A stretch of 38,609 nucleotides of DNA, from positions 1-38,609 of the forward strand of contig CBDVBZ010000017.1 of NCBI GenBank assembly GCA_965372355.1, given 5' to 3'. The notes under the pieces are model-generated. The model had not been told where the DNA came from. It was given only the letters and a program-made list of their open reading frames with translations, and searched no databases. The translations under genes were made by a program, and so were the position numbers. Positions 1 to 8,316 of this stretch are shown in pieces. Each line of letters starts with the position of its first letter. Positions within the stretch are counted from its first letter, which is position 1. The stretch is from CBDVBZ01 sp965372355. GTDB taxonomy: Bacteria > Krumholzibacteriota > Krumholzibacteriia > WVZY01.

Positions 1-29
1 GAGCGCGACGCGGTTAGCGGAGCGAAGTG

Positions 30-58
30 GAGCGAGGGCCCGAGGAAGAGCCTCGCTC
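30..58. other. Inverted repeat downstream of the mutase gene
   Basis: An 8-bp perfect inverted repeat (GAGCGAGG at 30-37 and CCTCGCTC at 51-58) with a 13-nt loop lies just beyond the mutase stop codon. On the minus-strand transcript it would form a GC-rich hairpin, but no T-tract follows, so it is only a weak candidate for a transcript end. An ATG at 65-63 overlaps the mutase stop and stays open to the window edge. The encoded residues do not resemble a B12-binding subunit, so no gene is called. Confidence 0.3.
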
Positions 59-64
59 GTGCCA

Positions 65-1738
65 TCACCGTGCCCTCGATTGCTCGCGGTAGCGGCCGAA
101 GTGTCTGGCGAGCGTGCCGCAGATCTCGCCCACGGTGGCTTCCGCTTTGACGGCCTCGAGTATAAACGGAAACAGATTATCGGTGCCGTCGGCGGCATCC
201 TCCAGTGCGGTTAGTGTTGATGACACGGCCGAAGCGTCGCGTTTCTCGCGGCGTCTGCGGAGTGATGCAACCTGCTGTTTCTCGAGCTCGGGGTCGACGC
301 GGAAGACACCCTCGATCGTCTCCGGTTCTTCGATATGCGTGTTGACGCCGACCACATGCTCGTCACCGCGCTCCATGGCCTTCTGCCACTCGTAGCTCGC
401 CTTCTCGATCTCGCGCTGCGGAAATCCCATCTCGATGGCCTTGACCATGCCGCCCATCTCATCGATCTCGGCGATCATCGTGTTGACCTTCGTTTCGAGC
501 TCGTTGGTCAGCGCCTCGATGGCGAAACTCCCGCCGAGGGGATCGATCGTATCGGCGACGCCGCTCTCCTCGAGAATGATCTGCTGCGTGCGGACGGCCA
601 GACGGACGGCCTCATCGCTGGGCAACCCGAGGGCCTCATCGAGACTGTTCGTATGGAGCGACTGCGTGCCGCCGAGAACGGCGGCGAGCGCCTGCAGCGT
701 GACGCGGATCAGGTTGTTCTTTGGCTGCTGAGCGGTGAGCGTGCTCCCCGCGGTCTGTGTGTGGAAGCGGAGCCGCATGCTGGCATCGCGTTTGGCTTTG
801 AAGCGTTCCTTCATCGTTCTTGCCCATATCCGCCGGGCGGCCCGGTACTTCGCCACCTCTTCGAGAAAGTTGCTGTGGGCGTTGAAGAAAAACGATAGCC
901 GCGGGGCGAACGTGTCGACATCGAGACCGGCTTTGAGCCCAGCGTCCACATACGTGATCGCATTGGCCAGCGTAAACGCGATTTCCTGAACGGCCGTCGA
1001 CCCGGCCTCGCGGATGTGGTACCCGCTGATGCTGATCGGATTCCAGGCGGGGAGGTTGGCCGCGCACCACTCGAACATGTTGGTGATCAGCCGAACCGAT
1101 GGCTCCGGGGGAAAGATAAACGTCCCCCGGGCGATATACTCCTTGAGTATGTCGTTCTGCACCGTCCCGCTGAGCGCCGACCGATCGAGACCTCGCTCGT
1201 CACCAACGGCGATGTAGAGCGCCAGCAGCACCGAGGCGCTCGAGTTGATAGTCATCGACGTGCTGATTTTGTCGAGGGGGATCCGGTCGAAGAGCACCCG
1301 CATGTCATCGATCGAGTCGATCGCGACACCGACCTTGCCGACCTCTCCCATGACGATGGGGTCATCCGAGTCGTACCCCATCTGGGTGGGGAGGTCGAAG
1401 GCGACCGAGAGCCCCTTCTGACCCTTTTCGAGAAGATACAAAAAGCGCTGGTTCGTATCCTCGGCGGTCCCGAACCCGGCGTACTGCCGTATCGTCCACG
1501 GTCTCCCGCGGTACATCGTCGGATAGACGCCTCTTGTGAACGGGTAGGCGCCGGGAAAGCCCAGTGTGTCGAGGTAGGCGTCCTGATCGGCATCGAGCGG
1601 TGTGTAGAGCGGGCTTACTTCGATCTCGGATGTGGTCTGGAAGGATTTTCTGCGCTCCGGCCTTTTTGATGTCTCCGCCGTGTAACGGCCCGTTTTCCAC
1701 GCTTCGCGTTTTTTGCTAAAGGATTTGTCGCTGCTCAT
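65..1738 (-). CDS. Methylmalonyl-CoA mutase, large catalytic subunit (no B12 domain)
   Basis: Catalytic TIM-barrel subunit of adenosylcobalamin-dependent methylmalonyl-CoA mutase, which interconverts (R)-methylmalonyl-CoA and succinyl-CoA in the cytoplasm. The 557 residues contain the substrate-binding stretch YPTMYRGRPW (72-81), the QYAGFG segment, SGYHIREAG (238-246) with the Tyr240/His241 pair matching Tyr243/His244 of the Propionibacterium enzyme, and the C-terminal DPLGGS motif. The roughly 130-residue C-terminal cobalamin-binding domain of one-chain mutases is absent, so a separate small B12-binding subunit is expected elsewhere (split type, as in archaea and several bacterial phyla). 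The start overlaps the end of the biotin carrier gene by 4 bp (ATGA), which indicates translational coupling. It is the last gene of the propionyl-CoA operon inside the window. The family call is secure; isobutyryl-CoA mutase specificity is possible but less likely beside a carboxylase. Confidence 0.93.
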   Translation of the reverse strand: MSSDKSFSKKREAWKTGRYTAETSKRPERRKSFQTTSEIEVSPLYTPLDADQDAYLDTLGFPGAYPFTRGVYPTMYRGRPWTIRQYAGFGTAEDTNQRFLYLLEKGQKGLSVAFDLPTQMGYDSDDPIVMGEVGKVGVAIDSIDDMRVLFDRIPLDKISTSMTINSSASVLLALYIAVGDERGLDRSALSGTVQNDILKEYIARGTFIFPPEPSVRLITNMFEWCAANLPAWNPISISGYHIREAGSTAVQEIAFTLANAITYVDAGLKAGLDVDTFAPRLSFFFNAHSNFLEEVAKYRAARRIWARTMKERFKAKRDASMRLRFHTQTAGSTLTAQQPKNNLIRVTLQALAAVLGGTQSLHTNSLDEALGLPSDEAVRLAVRTQQIILEESGVADTIDPLGGSFAIEALTNELETKVNTMIAEIDEMGGMVKAIEMGFPQREIEKASYEWQKAMERGDEHVVGVNTHIEEPETIEGVFRVDPELEKQQVASLRRRREKRDASAVSSTLTALEDAADGTDNLFPFILEAVKAEATVGEICGTLARHFGRYREQSRAR

Positions 1739-2256
1739 TCGGCTCTTTCGATCTCGATAAGAGGCGTCTGGGAATCGACGGCATCATTGGTCTCGACATT
1801 GACCGCGCGGACAACACCGTCGACCTCGGCAACGAGCTCGTTCTGCATCTTCATCGCCTCCATGATCACAATCGCCGAGCCCGCCTTGACCGTGTCGCCG
1901 ACTTTGACACGAACGTCGACGATCAACCCCGGCATCGGGGACGCCATGATGTAGGGCCCCGTCTCCTGGATCACTTCCGCGGCCTGACGAGTCGCCATGA
2001 GCCGCTCGTCGAGCACGTCGACTTCGTAGCGCCGGCCATCGACATTGGCGTAGTATGTGCCCTCCTCAAAGCGGATTGGCGCGCACTCGACGAGATGCGA
2101 TTTGTTGTCGATGAGGAGCGACAGATAGTCCCTGTGTCCCGCGCTGTGGCAGTCGACGACACGAAGCTCGCCATTGAGTTTGAGAACGTACGTACCGTTC
2201 TCTTTGTCGATGTCGACATCTCGCTCGTGTGATCCGATTCTTACCCAGAACTTCAC
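1735..2256 (-). CDS. Biotin carboxyl carrier protein of propionyl/acetyl-CoA carboxylase
   Basis: Carries the biotin that shuttles carboxyl groups from the biotin carboxylase to the carboxyltransferase. The C-terminal lipoyl/biotinyl domain has the signature EAMKMQN with the biotinylated lysine at residue 136, preceded by ASPMPG, the usual lead-in to this domain. The N-terminal ~90 residues form a less conserved region like that in standalone carriers of acyl-CoA carboxylases. I chose a GTG start at 2256: it lies 5 bases past the accC stop and has an AAGGA ribosome-binding site about 10 bases upstream. The longer ATG-initiated frame (from 2310) would run back into accC and has no such site. 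Length is 173 residues. It overlaps the downstream mutase start by 4 bp. Confidence 0.9.
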   Translation of the reverse strand: MKFWVRIGSHERDVDIDKENGTYVLKLNGELRVVDCHSAGHRDYLSLLIDNKSHLVECAPIRFEEGTYYANVDGRRYEVDVLDERLMATRQAAEVIQETGPYIMASPMPGLIVDVRVKVGDTVKAGSAIVIMEAMKMQNELVAEVDGVVRAVNVETNDAVDSQTPLIEIERAE

Positions 2257-2261
2257 TGCCG

Positions 2262-3770
2262 CTACATCCTTGGTTTTCTCAGGCCTTCCATACGGGCGAC
2301 CCGGAGCCACACGTTGTCCCTGGCCGCCTGCGCGCCCGCGATGTTGGTCCGATTGAGTCGCTCGTAGGCCGCGATACTGGCGGCGATCATCGCCAGCTCG
2401 ATGCGGCCGTCATCGCCGTGGAGCGATGCGGGCTCGAAGTGTTTGCCGATATACGTGGTGTCGTAGGAGCCGTCGCGAAAACCCTCCTCGGCCAGCGCCC
2501 AGAGCAGAAACTCGATATTCGTTGTTACGCCGTCGATCTGATACTCCTTGAGCGCGCGCCGGGCTCTGCTTATGGCCATGTCGCGATCTTCCGCCCACAC
2601 GACGACCTTGCCGAGCAGGGGATCGTAGTAGATCGGTATCTCGTAACCGGGGTAGATACCGTTCTCGTTGCGGATCCCGGGCCCCGATGGCAAGACGAGC
2701 CGGCGGATGAGACCCGTCGATGGCAGAAAGTTGTTGTGGGGATCCTCGGCATAGATACGGCATTCAATGGAATGACCCCTCGGGTGGACGTCGGCCTGTT
2801 CGATACCCAGCTTCTCTCCCGCGGCGATCAGGATCTGTTCCTTGACGCAATCCACACCGTAGACCAGTTCCGTCACCGGGTGCTCCACCTGGAGACGCGT
2901 GTTCATTTCGAGAAAATAGAAGCTGCCGTCGCTTCCCATGACGAACTCGACCGTGCCGGCACCAACGTATCCCGCCGCTTCGGCCGCCTTGGCGGCCGCT
3001 TCGCTCAACCCCCGGCGAATATCCGGTGTCACGCTGGGTGATGGGGCCTCCTCGATGACTTTCTGGTAACGTCTCTGCATCGAGCATTCCCGCTCGCCGA
3101 GCGTGACGATCTTGCCGTGCGTGTCGGCGAGTACCTGTATCTCAATATGCTTCGGGTTTTGGATGTATTTCTCGATAAAGATTCTGCCGTCGCCGAAGGC
3201 GCTCTCCGCCTCACCCATCGTCATGTCGATGGCCTTCTCGATCGCGCCCTCGTCCTCGACCATCCGAAGACCCTTGCCGCCGCCTCCGGCGACCGCCTTG
3301 ATCATCACGGGCATCCCGATGTCACGGGCGATACGGACCGCCTCCTCGAGCGAATCGATGGCGCCCTTGCCGCCGGGAATTATGGGTACACCGGATCCCT
3401 CCATCGCGCCGCGGGCGTCCAGCTTGTTGCCCATCATGCGCATCGCCGCACCGGACGGGCCGATAAACACGATACCTGCAGCATCGCACGCATCGGCGAA
3501 CTCGGGGTTCTCCGCGAGAAAACCATAACCCGGGTGGATCGCTTCGGCGCCGCTCCTTTTAGCGACATCCATGATCCTGTCGATGGCGAGATAGCTTTCC
3601 TTGCTCGGCGGCGGGCCGATCCGGTAGGACTCATCGGCATACGTGACGTGAAGCGCCAGCCGGTCGCAGTCCGAGTAGACGGCAACGGTCTCGATCCCCA
3701 TTTCCCGGCAGCTCCGCATCACACGGATGGCGATCTCACCCCGGTTGGCTATCAGAATCTTTTTGAACAT
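2262..3770 (-). CDS. accC: Biotin carboxylase subunit of propionyl/acetyl-CoA carboxylase
   Basis: ATP-grasp enzyme that carboxylates biotin on the carrier protein using bicarbonate and ATP. The N-terminal biotin carboxylase domain begins KILIANRGEIA. The glycine-rich ATP loop AGGGGKG is at 161-167, and EMNTRLQVEH at 288-297 supplies Glu288, Asn290, Arg292 and Glu296, the same numbering as E. coli AccC. The protein has 502 residues against about 449 for E. coli AccC. The extra C-terminal ~50 residues are typical of biotin carboxylases from multi-subunit propionyl/acetyl-CoA carboxylases. It sits 35 bases after the carboxyltransferase gene and 5 bases before the carrier gene. The gene set points to propionyl-CoA as the substrate, though acetyl-CoA could be a second one. 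Confidence 0.95.
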   Translation of the reverse strand: MFKKILIANRGEIAIRVMRSCREMGIETVAVYSDCDRLALHVTYADESYRIGPPPSKESYLAIDRIMDVAKRSGAEAIHPGYGFLAENPEFADACDAAGIVFIGPSGAAMRMMGNKLDARGAMEGSGVPIIPGGKGAIDSLEEAVRIARDIGMPVMIKAVAGGGGKGLRMVEDEGAIEKAIDMTMGEAESAFGDGRIFIEKYIQNPKHIEIQVLADTHGKIVTLGERECSMQRRYQKVIEEAPSPSVTPDIRRGLSEAAAKAAEAAGYVGAGTVEFVMGSDGSFYFLEMNTRLQVEHPVTELVYGVDCVKEQILIAAGEKLGIEQADVHPRGHSIECRIYAEDPHNNFLPSTGLIRRLVLPSGPGIRNENGIYPGYEIPIYYDPLLGKVVVWAEDRDMAISRARRALKEYQIDGVTTNIEFLLWALAEEGFRDGSYDTTYIGKHFEPASLHGDDGRIELAMIAASIAAYERLNRTNIAGAQAARDNVWLRVARMEGLRKPRM

Positions 3771-3805
3771 GTTCTCTACAGTGGTTTATCCGCCCGCCGC
3801 GGCGT

Positions 3806-5359
3806 CTACAGGGGCAGGTTGCCGTGCTTCTTGGGTGGCAGGCTCTGCCGTTTGTTCTCGAGGCTGCCCAGCGCGGCAATGAGCTTCGGGCGCGTCTCTT
3901 TCGGTTCGATGATGTCGTCCACGTAGCCCAGACCGGAGGCGATATACGGGTTCGCAAACTTGTCGTTGTAATCCTCGACGAGCTTTTTCCTGAGCTCATC
4001 CGCGTTGTCGGTCTTCTCGAGCTCTTTGCGGTTGAGAATGTTGACCGCCCCCTCGGCGCCCATGACGGCAAGCTCCGCCGTCGGCCACGCGAAGTTGTAA
4101 TCCGCGCGGATATGTTTCGAGGACATAACGTCGTATGCGCCGCCGTACGCCTTGCGTGTGATCACCGTAATCTTGGGTACCGTCGCCTCACAGTACGCGA
4201 AGAGCAGCTTGGCGCCGTGTTTGATGATGCCGCCAAACTCCTGCTCGGTGCCGGGCAGGAAGCCGGGCACATCCTCGAATGTGATAATGGGTATGTTGAA
4301 CGCATCGCAGAACCGGACGAAACGGGCGCCTTTGATCGACGACTTGATATCGAGAACTCCGGCGAGAAACTTCGGCTGGTTAGCGAGGATACCGATGGTG
4401 CGTCCGGCGAGCCGGGCAAAACCGATCACGACGTTCTGCGCATAGAGCGGCTGGATCTCGAAAAATCCACCGTCGTCGACGATTCGGGTGATCACCTCAA
4501 TCATGTCGTATGGCTCTTTGGGATTGTCGGGCACGATCGAGTTGAGCGAGACATCGGTTCTGTTCACATCATCTTCGACTTCCTTGACCGGTGGTCCGTC
4601 GAGGTTGTTCTGGGGAAGATACGAGAGGAGTTTGCGAACCTGTGCGATGCAATCCTGATCGTTCTTGGCCATCAAGTGGGCGACACCGCTTTTTGTGTTG
4701 TGCGTACGCGCACCGCCCAACTCCTCGAACGTCACCTCTTCGTTCGTCACCATCTTGATCACGTTGGGTCCGGTCACGAACATGTGGCTGGTCTGATCGA
4801 CCATGATGATGAAATCGGTGATCGCGGGCGAGTAGACGGCGCCACCGGCACACGGACCCATGACCGCCGATATCTGCGGGATCACACCCGAGGCCAGCGT
4901 GTTGCGAAGAAAGATCTCGGCATAGCCGCCGAGGCTGGCCACGCCTTCCTGTATTCGCGCACCACCGCTGTCATTGAGACCGATGATCGGCGCGCCGTTC
5001 TCCAGTGCGAGATCCATCAGTCGGCATATCTTGGCGGCGTTGGCCTCGCTCAGCGTGCCACCAAACACGGTGAAATCCTGCGCGAACGCATAGCTGAGCC
5101 GGCCGTTGATCTTGCCGTGACCCGCCACAACACCGTCACCGAGTATCTTGTTGTTCTCCATTCCGAAGTCGGTGCAGCGATGCGTCACGAACACGCCGAG
5201 CTCCTGAAACGTGCCCGGGTCGAAGAGGAGGTTGGTACGCTCCCGCGCGGTCAGCCTGCCGGCGTCGTGGATCTTCTTGACGCGCGCCTCACCGCCGCCG
5301 AGTTCCGCGAGCTTGCGCTTCTCTCGTAGTTCCTTGACCTTGTCGTCACTGGATTTCAT
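3806..5359 (-). CDS. pccB: Propionyl-CoA (methylmalonyl-CoA) carboxyltransferase subunit
   Basis: Carboxyltransferase beta subunit of the crotonase-fold acyl-CoA carboxylase family. It transfers the carboxyl group from biotin to propionyl-CoA. The 517 residues match the usual ~515-530 of PccB/MmdA. Visible signatures are GGARIQEGVASLGGY, MGPCAGGAVYSPA in the first oxyanion-hole region, FEDVPGFLPGTEQE, and ITRKAYGGAYDVM in the second. A GAGG motif lies 7 bases upstream of the ATG. It is the first gene of the minus-strand operon, which continues with biotin carboxylase, carrier and mutase. The upstream interval to 5624 is AT-richer near the start codon, but I see no convincing promoter hexamers. 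A Na+-pumping decarboxylase role is unlikely because no membrane beta subunit is present. Confidence 0.94.
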   Translation of the reverse strand: MKSSDDKVKELREKRKLAELGGGEARVKKIHDAGRLTARERTNLLFDPGTFQELGVFVTHRCTDFGMENNKILGDGVVAGHGKINGRLSYAFAQDFTVFGGTLSEANAAKICRLMDLALENGAPIIGLNDSGGARIQEGVASLGGYAEIFLRNTLASGVIPQISAVMGPCAGGAVYSPAITDFIIMVDQTSHMFVTGPNVIKMVTNEEVTFEELGGARTHNTKSGVAHLMAKNDQDCIAQVRKLLSYLPQNNLDGPPVKEVEDDVNRTDVSLNSIVPDNPKEPYDMIEVITRIVDDGGFFEIQPLYAQNVVIGFARLAGRTIGILANQPKFLAGVLDIKSSIKGARFVRFCDAFNIPIITFEDVPGFLPGTEQEFGGIIKHGAKLLFAYCEATVPKITVITRKAYGGAYDVMSSKHIRADYNFAWPTAELAVMGAEGAVNILNRKELEKTDNADELRKKLVEDYNDKFANPYIASGLGYVDDIIEPKETRPKLIAALGSLENKRQSLPPKKHGNLPL

Positions 5360-5550
5360 TCGAACCTCGATACGTCGCTAAACGGAGACATAACCCAAAT
5401 AATGGCAGAACGTTATGATGGTTGGTAAAGACAAAGTGTAAACAATGAGTCATGCCGCGTCAACCGATAATCCGGCGGCGCACCGGCGGGGGCCAACGGG
5501 GTACTGTTTGTGCGTCAACGGGTTGCAGCAACGCTACGGCCATTTCAACA

Positions 5551-5579
5551 TGGACAGGCGGGCCTCCGCTCGGTATAGT
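5551..5579 (+). promoter_or_regulatory. Sigma70-type promoter for the 5625 lipoprotein
   Basis: TGGACA (5551-5556) and TATAGT (5574-5579) are separated by exactly 17 bases. Each hexamer matches the sigma70 consensus at five of six positions. Transcription would start near 5586, about 40 bases before the lipoprotein ATG. Confidence 0.6.
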
Positions 5580-5624
5580 GGTTCGAGTGATATGTTCTAG
5601 GTTTCTGTCTAGCAAGGGGTTGGT

Positions 5625-6215
5625 ATGAAAAAGTTTCTAGTGCTGATGATGGTGATCGGTCTCGTCGCCTCGTGCGGCAAGAGCGACGAAGGTGAAGAGA
5701 CGGTGGCGGAGACGACCGACGCGGTGGTTGAGGAGACTCCCGAACCGCAGCAGGGGATCCCGGACCAGAGCGTGAGCGGCTACGAGTCCGCGGCGAAGGG
5801 CGTCCTGCGACCGGCCTTTGACAAAGAGGGCAAGCAGACCTCGAAAGAGGTGACGCCGGGTGAAATGTTCGACATCTATGTCATAGCCGAATTCGACGAC
5901 GCGTTTTCGATGTCCGGTGCCGAGTACAAGCTGGTCATCCCCGATGGAATCACGGTGCTCGGGGCGTCGTATATGGACAGCGTCAATGTCACGTTGGGCA
6001 AGTACGAAACCGACGTCATGATGGCCTTTCGCTGCGTAGGGGGCCCGGGAAGTTGGCTCGCGAAGTATCTCTGCAAGGCGGAGGACAATTTCAGGGGCGG
6101 AACGGTCGAGACGCTTCCAGGAGACAACCTGGATTTCAGGGGTTTTGTCATGTGCGATCACATGAGGACCGAGATTCGGGCAGCGGGCGGTACCGCGGAG
6201 ATTGGGCGGAAGTAG
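5625..6215 (+). CDS. Predicted lipoprotein, unknown function
   Basis: Exported lipoprotein of 196 residues. The N-terminus MKKFLVLMMVIGLVASC is a short type II signal peptide with the lipobox VASC, so Cys17 would be acylated. An acidic, low-complexity linker follows (residues 20-45, rich in E, D, T). The rest looks like one beta-rich domain (about 65-190) with the segments MFDIYVIAEFDDAF and GAEYKLVIPDG, a pattern reminiscent of cohesin-like or Ig-like folds. Three later cysteines lie in the second half. It stands alone between its own promoter and a convergent transporter gene. No close family is recognised. Confidence 0.85.
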   Translation: MKKFLVLMMVIGLVASCGKSDEGEETVAETTDAVVEETPEPQQGIPDQSVSGYESAAKGVLRPAFDKEGKQTSKEVTPGEMFDIYVIAEFDDAFSMSGAEYKLVIPDGITVLGASYMDSVNVTLGKYETDVMMAFRCVGGPGSWLAKYLCKAEDNFRGGTVETLPGDNLDFRGFVMCDHMRTEIRAAGGTAEIGRK

Positions 6216-6216
6216 C

Positions 6217-6292
6217 AAGCGCGTGAGGCTCTCCCTAGGGACCCTCGCGAGGGATACGGCGAGCTCCCTCACTTCATGACTTCCTCGCGCTT
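6217..6292. terminator. Nested palindromes between convergent genes, possible two-way terminator
   Basis: Between the convergent lipoprotein and transporter genes lie nested inverted repeats. The outer arms are AAGCGCGTGAGG (6217-6228) and CCTCGCGCTT (6283-6292), pairing with one bulged base. Inside these GTGAGG pairs with CCTCAC, and inside that is a perfect 12-bp palindrome CCCTCGCGAGGG (6242-6253). Such a multi-level cruciform between facing genes is most simply a bidirectional transcription stop, although there is no strong T-tract. Confidence 0.45.
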
Positions 6293-6363
6293 ATGGTTTA
6301 ATTGGAGCGCTCGGTCGTAATGTTCGTTCGGGCGTCCGCCGTAGCCCATACCCGAGCGCAACT

Positions 6364-7608
6364 TCATCCCAGAAACATCGCCGCGACCGCGCCGGTCATG
6401 CATGTGGCCAGTGTGCCTGCCAGAATCGAGCGAAAGCCGAGTGCTACGATTTCATCACGTCGGTTCGGCGCCATGGCACCCATTCCCCCGATCATGATGC
6501 CGAGACTCCCCGGGTTGGCAAATCCGCACATGGCGTACATCATGATGACGCGGCTCCTCGGATCCAGCGCGCCTTCGGGCAGAGCGGCCATGTCGACGTA
6601 GGCGATGAGCTCGTTGAGCACCGTCTTGATGCCCATGAGTGATCCCGCCGTCGACGAATCGCTCCAGGACACTCCCATGAGCCATACGACCGGTGCCATC
6701 ACATAGCCCAGGATCCGCTGGAGTGTTACCTCTTCGCCGCCCCATGCCGGCAGCATGCCGAGCACAATGTTGACCAGATGCACAAAGGCGACGAGAACGA
6801 TGATCATCGCGATCACGCTCGCGAGGAGCTTCATCCCCTGAAAGGTACCCTTTGTAATCGCATCCATCGACGATCGGGCATCGCTGGTAATCGTCACCTC
6901 ACCCAGCGTGATCGATTCCGTTTCGGGTATCATGATTTTGGAAATTCCGATCGCCGCCGGTGCGCTGATGATCGAAGCGGTCAGGATATGACCCAGCGCG
7001 TTGGGTATGACATCGCCCAGGATTGCCGCATACAACACCATGACCGTGCCGGCGATCGTCGCCATACCGGTCGTCATCAGCGTGAACAGCTCACTCCGTG
7101 TCATGTTGTTGAGGTAGGGCCGGATCAGCAGCGGCGATTCGACCATGCCCACGAAGATATTTGCCGAGACCCCCAGGCCTTCGGCGCCGCCAAGCCGCAG
7201 GCTTCGCCTTAAGACCCACGAGAACCCCCGTACGACTACCGGCAGAATTCTCCAATAGAAGAGCAGCGACGAGAGCGCGCTGATAAACAGGATGAGCGGC
7301 AGGCCTCTGAAGGCAAAGATGTACGTCGAGTTCGGTATGGCTTCTTCGAACGGAATCGCGTCGCCGCCGAGATAGCCGAACACGAATGCGGTGCCGGCGG
7401 TGGTTGATTCATAGAGGGCTTCGACGACCTTGTTGAGCCCCAGAAAGACACCCCGGAGCGGCGAGAGTTTGAGGAGGACGGCAGCGAGACCGATCTGCAA
7501 CCCGACACTCACCAGGATCATTCGAGCGGCGACCTTCCTGCGGTTCTCGCTGGCAAGCCACGCGATAAGAACGAAGACGACGATCCCCAATACGCTCTGT
7601 ACGATCAT
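6364..7608 (-). CDS. Concentrative nucleoside transporter (NupC/CNT family)
   Basis: Inner-membrane symporter for nucleosides, driven by H+ or Na+. The 414 residues match the ~400 of bacterial NupC. The N-terminus has two to three hydrophobic helices. A loop carrying FVFGYLGG leads into a helix with FRGLPLILFISALSSL. The hallmark CNT core is visible: SANIFVGMVESPLLIRPYL, then MTRSELFTLMTTGMATIAG, and later DSSTAGSLMGIKTVLNE with ANPGSLGIMIGG near the C-terminus. The start ATG at 7608 has AAAGG 8 bases upstream. It is transcribed toward the lipoprotein gene and follows another lipoprotein gene by 60 bases. Its substrate range (pyrimidine or purine nucleosides) cannot be told from sequence. Confidence 0.93.
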   Translation of the reverse strand: MIVQSVLGIVVFVLIAWLASENRRKVAARMILVSVGLQIGLAAVLLKLSPLRGVFLGLNKVVEALYESTTAGTAFVFGYLGGDAIPFEEAIPNSTYIFAFRGLPLILFISALSSLLFYWRILPVVVRGFSWVLRRSLRLGGAEGLGVSANIFVGMVESPLLIRPYLNNMTRSELFTLMTTGMATIAGTVMVLYAAILGDVIPNALGHILTASIISAPAAIGISKIMIPETESITLGEVTITSDARSSMDAITKGTFQGMKLLASVIAMIIVLVAFVHLVNIVLGMLPAWGGEEVTLQRILGYVMAPVVWLMGVSWSDSSTAGSLMGIKTVLNELIAYVDMAALPEGALDPRSRVIMMYAMCGFANPGSLGIMIGGMGAMAPNRRDEIVALGFRSILAGTLATCMTGAVAAMFLG

Positions 7609-7668
7609 TCCATTGCCTTTTTGGCGGGATAACGATCTTGCAACGAGCCTTGGGATGAGCCCCGCAGT

Positions 7669-8193
7669 CTATTTCTCCGGTAGTTTCCCAATATGGACGC
7701 GATACCAGTTGCCGTGGTTGTCGCGACCAACGCCGTCGCCGTGTACGCCGTGATAGTAGTAATAGCTGTAGATGACGATCTCGAGCACCGTACCTCGGTC
7801 ACCGGCCAGAGTCGCCGAGCCGATTGGCTGCACGTACGTGTCGGGGCCGTACCCATAGGCCTCCGCCCACGACAGATCCTTGCCCGTCATGTTCCGGCTC
7901 GTGCCGTCCGATTGCTTCTCGTCCGGCGGGCGGGTCTGGTCCTCGTAAGGCCCGGGGCCATACGACCGGTGCGCTCCGGCAATCGTGTATTCCCCCTTGC
8001 AGACCTCTCCGGTGGGGAGCGTCGCGGTCATCAAACCGTGGCCGCTATCCGCGTAATTCATCATCGCACTAATGATGTCACCGTTATCGAGGTTGTACAG
8101 ACGGGCGGGAGTCGGTGGCGGTGCTGCGCACCCGGTGGCGAACGCAGCCAGCAACAACAGATTGAGGCCCTTGGCAATGCGCTTCGTTACCAT
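7669..8193 (-). CDS. Predicted small lipoprotein, unknown function
   Basis: 174-residue exported lipoprotein. The signal peptide MVTKRIAKGLNLLLLAAF is followed by the lipobox ATGC with the acylated Cys at residue 22, then a proline-rich linker (APPPTPA). The mature part begins with a strand pattern (ARLYNLDNGDIISAMM) and has a Tyr/Gly-rich C-terminal half including YSYYYYHG. A GGAG motif lies 8 bases before the ATG. The wording LYNLDNG and the middle segment LPTGEVCKGEY resemble short conserved lipoproteins that sense or bind small ligands, but no named family is claimed. It precedes the nucleoside transporter on the same strand. Confidence 0.8.
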   Translation of the reverse strand: MVTKRIAKGLNLLLLAAFATGCAAPPPTPARLYNLDNGDIISAMMNYADSGHGLMTATLPTGEVCKGEYTIAGAHRSYGPGPYEDQTRPPDEKQSDGTSRNMTGKDLSWAEAYGYGPDTYVQPIGSATLAGDRGTVLEIVIYSYYYYHGVHGDGVGRDNHGNWYRVHIGKLPEK

Positions 8194-8316
8194 TGGTTCT
8201 TGCTCCGATTAATGCCAACGGGGAGGACTGCACGGCGCGATAGCTGTGCTATTTGAAGATAAGCCATTTGGCTCGATGGGTCTAGGAGTTTGTCAGTCGG
8301 GGGACTACGGCCGGCG

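Noticed and set aside
1..65. A gene starting at the ATG that overlaps the mutase stop codon
   Set aside because: Only about 21 codons are visible, the residues do not match the expected B12-binding subunit, and the stretch contains a GC-rich inverted repeat.
3824..5329. A 501-codon open frame on the plus strand opposite the carboxyltransferase gene
   Set aside because: It is the antisense shadow of a highly conserved gene in GC-rich DNA; its translation has no recognisable domain.
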